A stretch of 64,000 bases of DNA from Cryptomeria japonica (Eukaryota; Streptophyta; Pinopsida; Cupressales; Cupressaceae): NCBI RefSeq assembly GCF_030272615.1, contig NC_081409.1:912825840-912889839 (forward strand), given 5' to 3'. Both the position numbers and the translations under genes were made by a program. Shown here piece after piece: positions 36,590 to 47,400 of this stretch. Within the stretch, counting starts at the first letter, position 1. Each line of letters starts with the position of its first letter. The notes below the pieces were generated by a model. The model ran no database searches and had not been told where the DNA came from. It saw only the letters and a program-made list of their open reading frames with translations.

Positions 36590-37332
36590 TTACATTAGCA
36601 TAGCAGATTCTCTCCTTCTCTCTTGTGTTACTTCTTCTATATGTTATTCTCATTCTTCTATTTGTTGTCCTTAGTGTTGTCTACTTGAGGATGATGCAAA
36701 GCATTGAGATCTCTCGATTTCTCTCATGTTGACTCAAAAGACACATGTGTTCCCTTCTTCTAGGTGACCTTCCTTGATTGGGGAATGAAGAACAATTATG
36801 CATACATACATATGATATATATACATGACTTATCATACAGCATACTGACCCCAAGGAAAGAGAAGTCACCTTGTGCTTTGTGTTTTGTGTCTATTATCCT
36901 TGGGCTTATCTCACACTTGGGGGCTAAATCCTTGCGATAACGTGCTCCTTTCCTTTCTCATTCTTATATGTATCACTACCTTAAAGCAATCACCCCCGGT
37001 GAGGCGTGTGCGATTGCTTTAACGTAGGGGGGCATACATCCCGTTCATATCTTTTCAAGATACTTGAGAATTTCTTGGCAAATTTAACCTTGCCTTGAGA
37101 ATTTTTGATATCTTTCTTGCATGGCTCATAGTGAGGGAACCTTACTACTGACAGTCATGGTTCTCCCTCGTGATCTTCCCTTTTACTTTGTCAATTGAAG
37201 TCTTAAGATCCTTAGTCCACTAGGGGCTTGGTGTGTCTTGCCTCCTTGATGTGGTGAAAGTCTTTCAATGTTGTTTCCTTGTACTTTACCAGAAGTATGA
37301 GCATACATACTCCCGCTAAAGTGGGGGCTAAA
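36590..37332 (+). other. element C 3' UTR and PPT (right arm)
   Basis: Inverted copy of 29461-30248. It ends in the PPT TAAAGTGGGGGCTAAA (37317-37332) directly before LTR c. Confidence 0.85.
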
Positions 37333-38548
37333 TGTAGCGTCCTAAAATTGTGACACTTGCAATTTCGACTGCATTTCGGTCTTCACGATGGCGACGCAAC
37401 ATGCAACCTGAATGGAGACCCCGAAACTTGCTCACAACACTAAAAATTGCATTTTTCAAGCACCCTGGCCTGACCCTCCTTGCATCCTGCTGTCCCGGGA
37501 GGTGGGAAAAGAGCGCCCAGCACCCTGGTCCCCCAGGACCATGGCGCCCAGCGCCCTGGTCCCTGGGTCCTATTTTGGGCCCGGTCTCCTAAGGGGTCTC
37601 AGGTATTTTTGTTTGCAATTTGGAAATTATCATTTCCTGGTCGGCCTAAGGTCGGGAAAATCAGTCTATCAGCCCTAATTGACAAGTATATAAACTACAT
37701 TTTCCTCTCTCATATGAGATGATGGAAAAGGCGTGGAAACTATACTCAAGCATTCAAGCATTCAAGCATTCCTTCAAGCAATTGATCATTTCAAGTCTCC
37801 ATTCAAGGCTAAGTTTTGCATTCAAGACAAGGATTCAACCATTGAAGAGGAGATCACATACTACTACAACATACAACATACAACATCTAAACCTTCACAC
37901 ATAAGGATACAAACATCCTTAGAACAAGGTATTAGTACTTGTTTTACAGTCATTTACATTTACAGCTCTTGCTCATTTCTTGGTTAATTCCAAAACCGGG
38001 GTTTGACCTAAAGGCAAACCCCTAATCCCTAACCCCCCAATCGTCTTCGCTTTTCTGTGTGTAGGTTGCAGGTACGCGGCTGAAATTGAAGATCTGGAAT
38101 CCTTGTGCAGAGACGAACAGATCCCCCTTCGTTTCGCGGATTTTTCGGAGGACCGTGGCGCCGGGCGCCATCGTCCCGACAACTTTTGCTCAAATTTGCA
38201 GGACAGCGCCGTATCGACATTTTACTGCTAATTCCAGGTCCACAGCTTCATACTATATTCCTATCTCAGTTTATAAGCGAATCTTTCTCACTTTCCATGC
38301 ATTTCTAGCTCAATTCCTCTATGCACATTCTTTACAAAAGAGGGTAGCCTTGTTGTCTTAACCCTTGAAACGCATTTAGCATCCAATCTTGCATTGTGTG
38401 GGATTGGATCTTGTAGGTTTCAACCCCTCTTTTGAATGTAAAGTCTCTCCCCTAAGTGAAAACCATCAACCCTAGTGAATCTCCCTTCTCTCTCCTTGGA
38501 GTTGGAAGAGGGGAGAGCAACTAGGGTTCGATCGAGATTTTCCGCTTT
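37333..38548 (+). repeat. element C LTR c
   Basis: A full-length LTR in plus orientation from TGTAGCGTCC to TTTTCCGCTTT. Its expected ACA terminus is replaced by CGTATTCC linker sequence. Confidence 0.87.
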
Positions 38549-38830
38549 CGTATTCCGTAAATGTAAAGCACATGACAACCTATATATATACATATATATA
38601 CATATACTCATTCCTTAAAAAATCAGTCAGGATAACCTTCCTTATATACATTTAAATGTAGCGTCCTAAAATTGCGACACTCATCCAAGCACATTTCTTT
38701 CGTATTCCGTAAATGTAAAGCACATGACAACCTATATATATACATATATATACATATACTCATTCCTTAAAAAATCAGTCAGGATAACCTTCCTTATATA
38801 CATTTAAATGTAGCGTCCTAAAATTGCGAT
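38549..38830 (+). repeat. ~150-bp tandem linker repeat
   Basis: Two head-to-tail copies (about 38547-38688 and 38699-38835) run CGTATTCCGTAAATG to ATGTAGCGTCCTAAAATTGC. They contain TATATACATATATATACATA and end in an LTR start of ~18 bp. One further copy is at 33127-33240. Confidence 0.8.
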
Positions 38831-38974
38831 TTTCCGCTTTACTTTGGTTTATATACTTGTCATACAGCATACTGACCCCGAGGAAAGCGAAGTACTAATA
38901 CCTGAATGGATTTTGATTTTAGACTATTAAAATTTTGATTTTAATAGTGTATTCACGTCGGGTTCACCAAAATG
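38831..38974 (-). other. leader remnant with primer binding site next to LTR d
   Basis: The minus strand after LTR d reads TTTACATTT and then TGGTGAACCCGACGTGAA (38954-38971), the same PBS-like motif as beside LTR f. It starts with TGG and is followed by a short leader scrap. I cannot name the primer tRNA with confidence. The rest is mosaic, including TCATACAGCATACTGACCCC from the 3' UTR. Confidence 0.65.
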
Positions 38975-40222
38975 TAAAGCGGAAAATCGCGATCGAACCC
39001 TAGTTGCTCTCCCCTCTTCCAACTCCAAGGAGAGAGAAGGGAGATTCACTAGGGTTGATGGTTTTCACTTGGGGGAGAGACTTTACATTCAAAAGAGGGG
39101 TTGAAACCCACAAGATCCAATCCCACACAATGCACGATTGGATGCTAAATGCATTTCAAGGGTTAAGACAGCAAGGCTACCCTCTTTTGTAAAGAATGTG
39201 CATAGAGGAATTGAGCTAGAAATGCATGGAAAGTGAGAAAGATTCGCTTATAAACTGAGATAGGAATACAGTATGAAGCTACGGACCTGGAATTAGCAGT
39301 AAAATGTTGATACGGCACTGTCCTGCAAATTTGAGCAAAAGTTGTCAGGACGATGGCGCCCGGCGCCACGGTCCTCCGAAAAATCCGCAAAACGAAGGGG
39401 GATCTGTTCGTCTCTGCACAAGGATTCCAGATCTTCAATTTCAGTCGCGTACCTGCAACCTACACACAGAAAAGCGAAGATGATTGGGGGGTTAGGGATT
39501 AGGGGTTTGCCTTTAGGTCAAACCCCGGTTTTGGAATTAACCAAGAAATGAGCAAGAGCTGTAAATGTAAATGACTGTAAAACAAGTACTAATACCTTGT
39601 TCTAAGGATGTTTGTATCCTTATGTGCGAAGGTTTAGATGTTGTATGTTGTATGTTGTAGTAGTATGTGATCTCCTCTTCAATGGTTGAATCCTTGTCTT
39701 GAATGCAACACTTAGCCTTGAATGGAGACTTGAAATGATCAATTGCTTGAAGGAATGCTTGAATGCTTGAATGCTTGAGTATAGTTTCCACGCCTTTTCC
39801 ATCATGTCGAATGAAAGAGGAAAATGTAGTTTATATACTTGTCAATTAGGGCTGATAGACTGATTTTCCCAACCTTAGGCCGACCAGGAAATGATAATTT
39901 CCAAATTGCAAACAAAAAGACCCGAGACCCCTTAGGAGACCGGGCCCAAAATAGGACCCAGGGACCAGGGCGCTGGGCGCCCTGGTCCTGAAGGACTAGG
40001 GCGCTGGGCGCCCTGGTCCTGAAGGACTAGGGCGCTGGGCGCTCTGGTCCCACCTCCCGGGACAGCAGGGTGCAAAGGAGGTTCAGGCCAGGGTGCAAGA
40101 AAATGCAGTTTTCAGTGTCATAATCAGGTTTCAGGGTCTCCATTCAAGTTGCATGTTGCGTCGCCATCATGAAGACTGAAATGCAGTCGAAATTGCAAGT
40201 GTCACAATTTTAGGACGCTACA
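38975..40222 (-). repeat. element C LTR d, flanked by PBS on one side and PPT on the other
   Basis: A full-length minus-oriented LTR, TGTAAAGCGG to GACGCTACA. It carries three copies of a ~30-bp GC-rich unit (GGGCGCTGGGCGCCCTGGTC, 39959-40053). Confidence 0.9.
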
Positions 40223-40807
40223 TTTAGCTCCCACTTTAGTGGGAGTATGTATGCTCATACTTTCGGTAAAGTACAAGGAAACAACATTGAAAGAATTTCA
40301 CCACGTCAAGGAGGCAAGACACACCAAGCCCCCAGTGGACTAAGGATCTTATTTCTTCGATTGACAAAGTAAAAGGGAAGATCACGAGGGAGAACCATGA
40401 CTGTCAGTAGTAAGGTTCCCTCACTATGAGTCATGCAAGAAAGATATCAAAAATTCTCAAGGCAAGGTTAAATTTGCCAAGAAATTCTCAAGTATCTTGA
40501 AAAGATATGAACGGGATGTATGCCCCCCTACGTTAAAGCGATCGCACATGCCTCACCGGGGGTGATTGCTTTAAGGTAGTGATACATATAAGAATGAGAA
40601 AGGAAAGGAGCACGTTATCGCAAGGATTTAGTCCCCAAGTGTTAGATAAGCCCAAGGATAATAGACACAAAACACAAAGCACAAGGTGACTTCGCTTTCC
40701 TTGGGGTCAGTATGCTGTATGATAAGTCATGTATATATATCATATGTATGTATGCATAATTGTTCTTCATTCCCCAATCAAGGAAGGTCACCTAGAAGAA
40801 GGGAACA
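40223..40807 (-). other. element C 3' UTR copy
   Basis: Same as 29461-30040, with the PPT beside LTR d. It breaks at AAGAAGGGAAC, after which the captured gene fragment region begins. Confidence 0.8.
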
Positions 40808-42326
40808 AAATATACATTGTTTTAAGCATTAAAGATAACACATTTGAGACAAAAGAGAAGCATGTATATATACATATATATGTGTGGATCGTATACAAAT
40901 CTAGGTCACTGTACATCCAAAATGTGACCTCTCTTTTACATCATAAAATCATCTCCTATCCCTAGGGCTAGTGGCTAGAGAGTGTCGACTGGACGCTCCC
41001 TCCTGATCTGGCCGTGAAGGTGGACCCATGGGTGTGTAGCGCGATACAGATTGTGAGTGACTCCGAGAGGAACTCCTACGATCCCTATCCATAAGGATCG
41101 CGTGATAGGTGGTACCCTCGGTCTGAGTCGCTGCTAGATCTCGCCGCGCCTGCTGGAGGTCCTCTGATAGGACTCTCTCTCTCTCTGCCGCACCTGCTGA
41201 AGGTCCTCTGATAGGACTCTCTCTCTCTCCCTCCATATATCTACCTGTACTCGGAATGGGAAAAACAAATCCTCATGCCGACCCGCGATCCCCTGACGCC
41301 TATAGGAAATCTGTGAGGAACTGGGGATCTGTGCTATCATGGAAATGTTTGTCATTGCCTGCTGAATCAAGGAACGCCATTCCTGCACATTAGCTGTGGC
41401 AGTAGAACAGATTTTTGTTAGTACCATTCTTTATCATCAAAACATTAAGCAATCAATATAAACCTACTATACCTGGATCTCCCTCGCGCCAGTAGGGATC
41501 ATGATATGGTAGTATCTGTGCCTGGGCACTGCTAGGCTCCCCTCGCTCGCATACTCTATCCACGATGGGTGTAGGCTGGATGGTACTGGTGACAGGTCTC
41601 CGTATCGCCTCCTGTTCCCCCTGTTGGGGAATAAGAGGTGGATCCAGAGCTATGGTATCGTCTCCTGAATGGTGGGGAGCTGCATCTGACTCCTCCTCAT
41701 CATCTCTATCCTCCTCATCCTCGTCCTCATCCGCATCATCACCTGCATCCTCCTCCTCCTCCTTGTCACTGGGCTGATCGCCTGTAGGTGGATTAGGATC
41801 TCCCGCCTCCTCATGACCCTCTCCCTCCTCTGGCTCCTCTCACCTGGATCCCTCATCCTCGTCTCGGTCTCCATGTCTCCATGGGCCTGGATAGCCTGTC
41901 GGATGATCTGGTGGAAAGATAGGACCTGGATATGATCTCATGAACCATGAAACATATCTACGCTATGCTCCAGGCTCTACAGAATAGTCGGTGACTACAT
42001 CCTGATCAGATCCCTCTAAGTCTGTCGTCTCAATATCATCTACCATCGGTCTTGCTACTGCTCCAGGTCTGGGAAGGACCCGTGAGTGTCGAGTATAGAT
42101 GGGTACATCGGCTGGAACACACTGCTCTAGTCCGAACTGCCTCCGTACTCAGTCAAAGTAGAAAGGGACTATGATGTGTGCATATCATCCTCGCAGTAGG
42201 TGGTTCCTTTGTAGACATGCTAACTGTCTCTCCATACCATCCCATCTATGCATCAGTAGGTAAGGTCTCCACACTATCACCTCGGATGTCACAAACAAAA
42301 TCAATTCAATAAGCACTCCACGGCAA
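40808..42326 (-). pseudogene. captured plant-mobile-domain (PMD) gene fragment
   Basis: On the minus strand, frames from about 42290 read VIVWRPYLLMHRWDGMERQL and IIVPFYFD*VRRQFGLEQCV. This is the C-terminal signature of the plant mobile domain (MAIN/MAIL-type; usual form FERVRRQFGL). Then come WFMRSYPGP, a long acidic Asp/Glu tract (41690-41780) and a coiled-coil, Arg/Ser-rich tail ending RDRR at a TAG (40949-40951). An intron with GT...AG ends (GTATAGTAGG to CTGCCACAG, about 41400-41473) separates the last exon. Three stops (near 42189, 42153, 41964) break it; the first two read TGA, consistent with former CGA or TGG codons. It is richer in GC than its surroundings and contains a 44-bp tandem duplication (41157-41248). 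PMD genes occur both in hosts and in transposons, so its immediate source is open. Confidence 0.6.
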
Positions 42327-42458
42327 GGGTGCAAGAAAATGCAGTTTTCAGTGTCATAATCAGGTTTCAGGGTCTCCATTCAGGTTGCATGTTGTGTCAC
42401 CATCATGAAGACCGAAATGCAGTCGAAATTGCAAGTGTCGCAATTTTAGGACGCTACA
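42327..42458 (-). repeat. element C LTR e, first ~130 bp only
   Basis: It runs from GGGTGCAAGAAAATGCAG to GACGCTACA. Its left junction carries a scrap of the protease region (AATAAGCACTCCACGGCAAG) before the PMD fragment. Confidence 0.85.
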
Positions 42459-42896
42459 TTTAGCCCCCACTTTAGCGGGAGTATGTATGCTCATACTTCC
42501 GGTAAAGTACAAGGAAACAACATTGAAAGAATTTCACCACGTCAAGGAGGCAAGACACACCAAGCCCCCAGTGGACTAAGGATCTTACGACTTTGATTGA
42601 CAAAGTAAAAGGGAAGATCACGAGGGAGAACCATGACTGTCAGTAGTAAGGTTCCCTCACTATGAGTCATGCAAGAAAGATATCAAAAATTCTCAAGGCA
42701 AGGCTAAATTTGCCAAGAAATTCTCAAGTATCTTGAAAAGATATGAACGGGATGTATGCCCCCCTACGTTAAAGCGATCGCACATGCCTCACCGGGGGTG
42801 ATTGCTTTAAGGTAGTGATACATATAAGGAATGAGAAAGGAAAGGAGCACGTTATCGCAAGGATTTAGCCCCCAAGTGTGAGATAAGCCCAAGGAG
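42459..42896 (-). other. element C 3' UTR copy
   Basis: PPT-proximal 3' UTR, as at 29461. It breaks at AAGCCCAAGG, where CAAGG is also present in the LTR piece that follows. Confidence 0.8.
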
Positions 42897-43296
42897 AGAG
42901 AAGGGAGATTCACTAGGGTTGATGGTTTTCACTTAGGGTCAGTATGCTGTGAAATGTAGTTTTTAGTGTCGTGAGCAAGTTTCGGGGTCTCCATTCAGGT
43001 TGCATGTTGCATCGCCATCGTGAAGACCGAAATGCAGTTGAAATTACAAGTGTCGCAAGAATTCATATCCACGAAAATGTAAAGCGGAAAATCGCGATCG
43101 AACCCTAGTTGCTCTCCCCTCTTCCAACTCCAAGGAGAGAGAAGGGAGATTTTCTAGGGTTGATGGTTATTCCGTAATGTGTTATGTTAGAAAGCATTAG
43201 TTTTTTACAGGGTTGAAGGAGGAGGAATGTTCTCATCCCTATCACTTGGGTGTTTAGGTTGATGGTTTTCACTTAGGGTCTCCTAGTTGTTATAGG
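42897..43296. other. mosaic of short C-family fragments
   Basis: Within 400 bp I can assign pieces to LTR (GGAGAGAGAAGGGAGATTCA), 3' UTR (GTCAGTATGCTGT), LTR end (GTAGTTTTTAGTGTCGTGAG), leader or gag (GAATTCATAT), LTR start (TGTAAAGCGGAAAATCGCGA), gag tail (GGAATGTTCTCATCCCTATC) and LTR again (ATGGTTTTCACTTAGGG). These sit between 3' UTR and gag. Several joints share a few bases. Confidence 0.75.
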
Positions 43297-44878
43297 AGGA
43301 AGAGTAAGCACATTTTGTTCCAATAACTTATTCATAATACTATGCAATGATTCATTCAAAGGAGTATACTTTCTTTCTTTCTTGAAAAATTTAGAAATAG
43401 GAGGCACACCTGATGCTGCATTCACATTGTTGTTGATGATGTTTTCATTGAATTTGATGGAATCTCTGTTCGGTTTAAACTTCCCAAATGGTTGTTGACT
43501 GCTATCACCCTTATCACTCGGAGCCATAGGATGTGATTGTTCCATTTGACTCACAGTCAGTTGATAATTGAAGAGTGGCACACAACTGTTGGAAAGAAGT
43601 AAACTCAGAAAACAGAAGTTTGTCTCGAATATCTTTTTGTAAATTAGAAATAAAGATTCTTTGAATGTCATTGTCAGGCACTGGAAAAGAAATTTGAGCA
43701 TACAAATGCTTATATCTACCAATGAAATCAGTCACTTTTTCTTTAACACCTTGTTTACAATGCATTAAATCAATCAAAGTAACTTTAGGACTTATATTGT
43801 TTTGAAATTGTTGAATGAAAGCATTTGCAAGTTGTTCGAAAGAAGTAATAGAATAAGAAGGCAACGAGCAATACCATTGTAGGGCTTTGTCTCTTAATGT
43901 TCTAGTAAACAGTTTTGCAAGCAACCTTTGGTCATAAGCAAAATCAGTACAGATTGTTTGAAAGGTCTTAACATGTGTCAGAGGATCGCCCTTACCATTA
44001 TAAAGCTCCAAATGCGGAATTTCAACATGTTTAGGAGGAATAGCTCGAACAATGTCAAGAGAAAGTGGGCTCGCAACATCAAATGTGGGCACACTAAACT
44101 TAGATTGATTCATAAAGGCAATTTGTTGTTGTAAAGAAGAGACAGTTTGTGCAAGATTGTTAATGGTCGCTTCAGTCGAAGAATTCATATTAGATGTGTT
44201 AGATTGAGATGGAGGTGTTATGTTATTGAAAGAAGGTAAAGAGTAAGGTGGTGGGACTCTATGATAATTAGTCATAGGAGATGATTGGACAGGAGGAACA
44301 CTACAAGGAGGAATGGAATGGTTAAATGAATTGCCCCCTTGCGTCATGTTCATTTGTGAAGATGTAATAGGAACACTCATTGAATGAATGTATGAAGAAG
44401 TTGGATTGAATGAAGGAATAGGGTTAATTGAAGAAGAGGGATTGCCCCCATGACTAGTGATCATAGGGGGAATGTCTTGCATAGAAGTAGCCATTATGTT
44501 TGATGTAAAGGTAGGTATGCTAGCAATAGACGTCATCAAAGGAATAGAATGATTGACTTGTGTAGGAGGTTGTGTATAACCTAAAGTTTCGGCACAACTC
44601 TTCATAGGCATCACATTCGAATCCACGATGTGTGCAATACCACGCAAAATATCAATTCCATTCTTATCACTTTGAAGCATACGTTTTAGACCCTCAATTA
44701 AAGGAAGAGCTTGACTATCAGGGTATTCTTGAGACATCCATTGTCGAAAATCATCAAATTGGTTATCCAATTTCGAAATTTGTTCTTCAGAAACCTCATG
44801 GAGAGCTTCTTCATCATTAGGAGGATTAGAGGGATTACCCATGTCCTCGTTAAAAAGTCTATTCAAATTAGGTTCCAT
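43297..44878 (-). pseudogene. element C gag N-terminal half
   Basis: The ATG at 44876-44878 begins MEPNLNRLFNEDMGNPSN. A Met/Ser/Pro-rich region with many NxTS and PPxS phrases follows. The gag core then reads VEIPHLELYNGKGDPLTHV, FTRTLRDKALQWYCSLPSYS and FEQLANAFIQQFQNNISPK, which is typical of Tat-like gypsy gag. A two-base deletion near 43570 shifts the frame; the other frame continues through FKPNRDSIKFNENI and KKERKYTPLNESLHS to LPPI, where the mosaic cuts it at 43296. The start is chosen because it is the first ATG after the leader and the coding character begins there. Confidence 0.87.
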
Positions 44879-46120
44879 CTCCTCGGTAATTAAACCTCAG
44901 AAAGACTTAATTCTACGGCTTCGTCTAACGGGAATAGTGTAAGTAGGGCTTATTGTTGTAAAACTCATGCACTAGAGAAGGAGAGAAAATTTTGATTTTA
45001 GAGGTAGCATTTTTCAGTAAAATCAGCCAATCTTCTGGATTTAAGCTGTTAAATGCAATCACGACAGTCTCCCGAAATTTCGGAAAAAATGTCCAGGACC
45101 GTGGCGCTCGGAGTGCAACACGGTCCTTGCAACTTTTTTCGATATTTGCAGTGATGAAAGGTATGATGATTTTAAAGCCAATCTGAAAAATTTGATTGGT
45201 TTTACGATCTGTAGATAGGCCAAATTGAAGTTGCAAATTCAAAATTGAACCCTATCAAGATTGTCGAAAAATGCAAAAATTTGAATTTTGAAAAAAAGAG
45301 GGAAACTGAAATTTTGAATTTTATGATTTTAGAGGGAATGTCAAGAGCAATGCAAATTTTGAAATTTAAAAATTGACTCAATTTCATGCAAAATTCAATT
45401 TTGAAAGCGGAAATTAAAGTTGTTGTAATTAAGCACTTAATTTCAAAAGTCACAAATTGTAAGAATTTGAATAAAGCACTGAAATTTTTAATGAATGCAA
45501 ACACACTTTTCAGATTTAGGACAGTAAGAACACAATTTTGACACAAAATTTCAGTTTCAATGATTTTTGAATGTTTAGAAGCCTTAATCCAAGCAATCAC
45601 AAGACCAACTTTGACTGTAATTTTGAAGGTGTTAAAATTGATAAAATCAGCCAAAATTCTGGATTTTAGCAGGAAAATACAGTAAGATCTAGCTCCCGAA
45701 ATTTCAGAAAAAATGTCGGGGACGATGGCGCTCGGAGTGCACACGGTCCTCGCAACTTTTTTCCAAATTTTCAGGGATGAAAGATATTGTGATTTTATTG
45801 TGGAATCCAAAGTTACAGCTGATTTGGAGATGTTTTGATCAGTGAAATTGTCAGTCAAAGGTTGAATCAAGAAGGTTTCAAAAATTAGGGTTTTGACACT
45901 TAACCACTTAATTTTCAAAATTAAAGCACAAATATGAATTGATAATTTGTAATAGAAGGATAGATCTGAAACAAGCATTAACATTTAAACATTTCACAAG
46001 CTTAATTACTAAAAAGAAATTTTAGGGTTTTTATGCAATCACCTCTAAAATTTTGCAAAAGATCAAACATGGAAATGTAATCAATTTTTTCAGATCTAAG
46101 CATGAAAAATCAGAAAGGAT
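44879..46120 (-). other. element C leader with duplicated hairpin region
   Basis: This 1.2 kb non-coding leader holds two related ~120-bp blocks near 45055-45185 and 45675-45810. Each has CCCGAAATTTC, then GACCGTGGCGCTCGGAGTGC or a variant, then CACGGTCCT. The first contains the perfect inverted repeat AGGACCGTG...CACGGTCCT (45095-45126). The long open frame on this strand has no recognised domain. Confidence 0.6.
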
Positions 46121-46139
46121 GTTCATGTCGGGTTCACCA
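46121..46139 (-). other. element C primer binding site
   Basis: The minus strand reads TGGTGAACCCGACATGAAC, three bases after the end of LTR f. It is the same motif as beside LTR d. The primer tRNA is not identified. Confidence 0.65.
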
Positions 46140-46142
46140 AAA

Positions 46143-47395
46143 TGTAAAGCGGAAAATCGCGATCGAACCCTAGTTGCTCTCCCCTCTTCAAACTCCAAGG
46201 AGAGAGAAGGGAGGTTCACTAGGGTTGATGGTTTTCACTTAGGGGAGAGACTTTACATTCAAAAGAGGGGTTGAAACCCACAATATCCAATCCCACACAA
46301 TGCAAGATTGGATGCTAAATGCGTTTCAAGGGTTAAGACAGCAAGGCTACCCTCTTTTGTAAAGAATGTGCATAGAGGAATTAAGCTAGGAATGCATAGA
46401 AAGTGAGAAAGATTCGCTTATAAACTGAGATAGGGATACAGTATGAAGCTGCGGACCTGGAATTAGCAGTAAAATGTCGATACGGCGCTGTCCTGCAAAT
46501 TTGAGCAAAAGTTGTCGGGACAATGGCGCCCGGTGCCACGGTCCTCCGAAAAATCCGCGAAACGAAGGGGGATCTGTTTGTCTCTGCACAAGGATTCCAG
46601 ATCTTCAATTTCAGCCGTGTACCTGCAACCTACACACAGAAAAGTGAAGACGATTGGGGGGTTAGGGATTAGGGGTTTGCCTTTAGGTCAAACCCCGGTT
46701 TTGGAATTAACCAAGAAATGAGCAAGAGCTGTAAATGTAAATGACTGTAAAACAAGTACTAATACCTTGTTCTAAGGATGTTTGTATCCTTATGTGCGAA
46801 GGTTTAGATGTTGTATGTTGTATGTTGTATGTTGTAGTAGTATGTGATCTCCTCTTCAATGGTTGAATCCTTGTCTTGAATGCAACACTTAGCCTTGAAT
46901 GGAGACTTGAAATGATCAATTGCTTGAAGGAATGCTTGAATGCTTGAATGCTTGAGTATAGTTTCCATGCCTTTTCCATCATGTCGAATGAAAGAGGAAA
47001 ATGTAGTTTATATACTTGTCAATTAGGGCTGATAGACTGATTTTCCCAACCTTAGGCCGACCAGGAAATGATAATTTCCAAATTGCAAACAAAAAGACTC
47101 GAGACCCCTTAGGAGACCGGGCCCAAAATAGGACCCAGGGACCAGGGCGCTGGGCGCTCTGGTCCTGGGGGACCAGGGCGGCGCCCTGGTCCTGAGGGAC
47201 CAGGGCACTGGGCGCTCTGGTCCCACCTCCCGGGACAACAGGGTGCAAGGAGGTTCAGGCCAGGGTGCTTGAAAAATGCAGTTTTTAGTGTCATGAGCAA
47301 GTTTCGGGGTCTCCATTCAGGTTGCATGTTGTGTCGCCATCGTGAAGACCGAAATGCAGTTGAAATTGCAAGTGTCACAATTTTAGGACGCTACA
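46143..47395 (-). repeat. element C LTR f (5' LTR of the minus-strand element)
   Basis: 1.25 kb, TGTAAAGCGG to GACGCTACA. The right target duplication AGAAC is at 47396-47400, matching 28255-28259. Confidence 0.92.
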
Positions 47396-47400
47396 AGAAC

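Larger units (their letters stand above)
28260..47395 (-). mobile_element. element C cluster: rearranged gag/protease-like LTR element
   Basis: The outer LTRs 28260-29460 and 46143-47395 both read TGTAAAGCGG...GACGCTACA and are flanked by the 5-bp target duplication AGAAC, so the 19.1 kb behaves as one insertion in D. In the minus direction it has 5' LTR, PBS, leader, gag, then a jumble of 3' UTR pieces, extra LTRs (b, c, d, e), a plus-strand gag copy, a captured gene fragment, and finally gag/protease, 3' UTR, PPT and 3' LTR. No RT, RNase H or integrase is present. Either several related elements inserted in one another, or one complex cDNA formed by template switching; shared private junctions favour at least some copying after rearrangement. 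Confidence 0.8.

Noticed and set aside
41157-41248. CTCTCT-rich duplicated block as a microsatellite promoter
   Set aside because: It is a 44-bp tandem duplication within the coding tail of the PMD-like fragment, readable in frame.
45202-45984. 260-codon minus-strand ORF in the C leader
   Set aside because: AT-rich, Lys/Phe/Ile-dominated composition with no domain. It lies between PBS and gag and contains the duplicated hairpin blocks.
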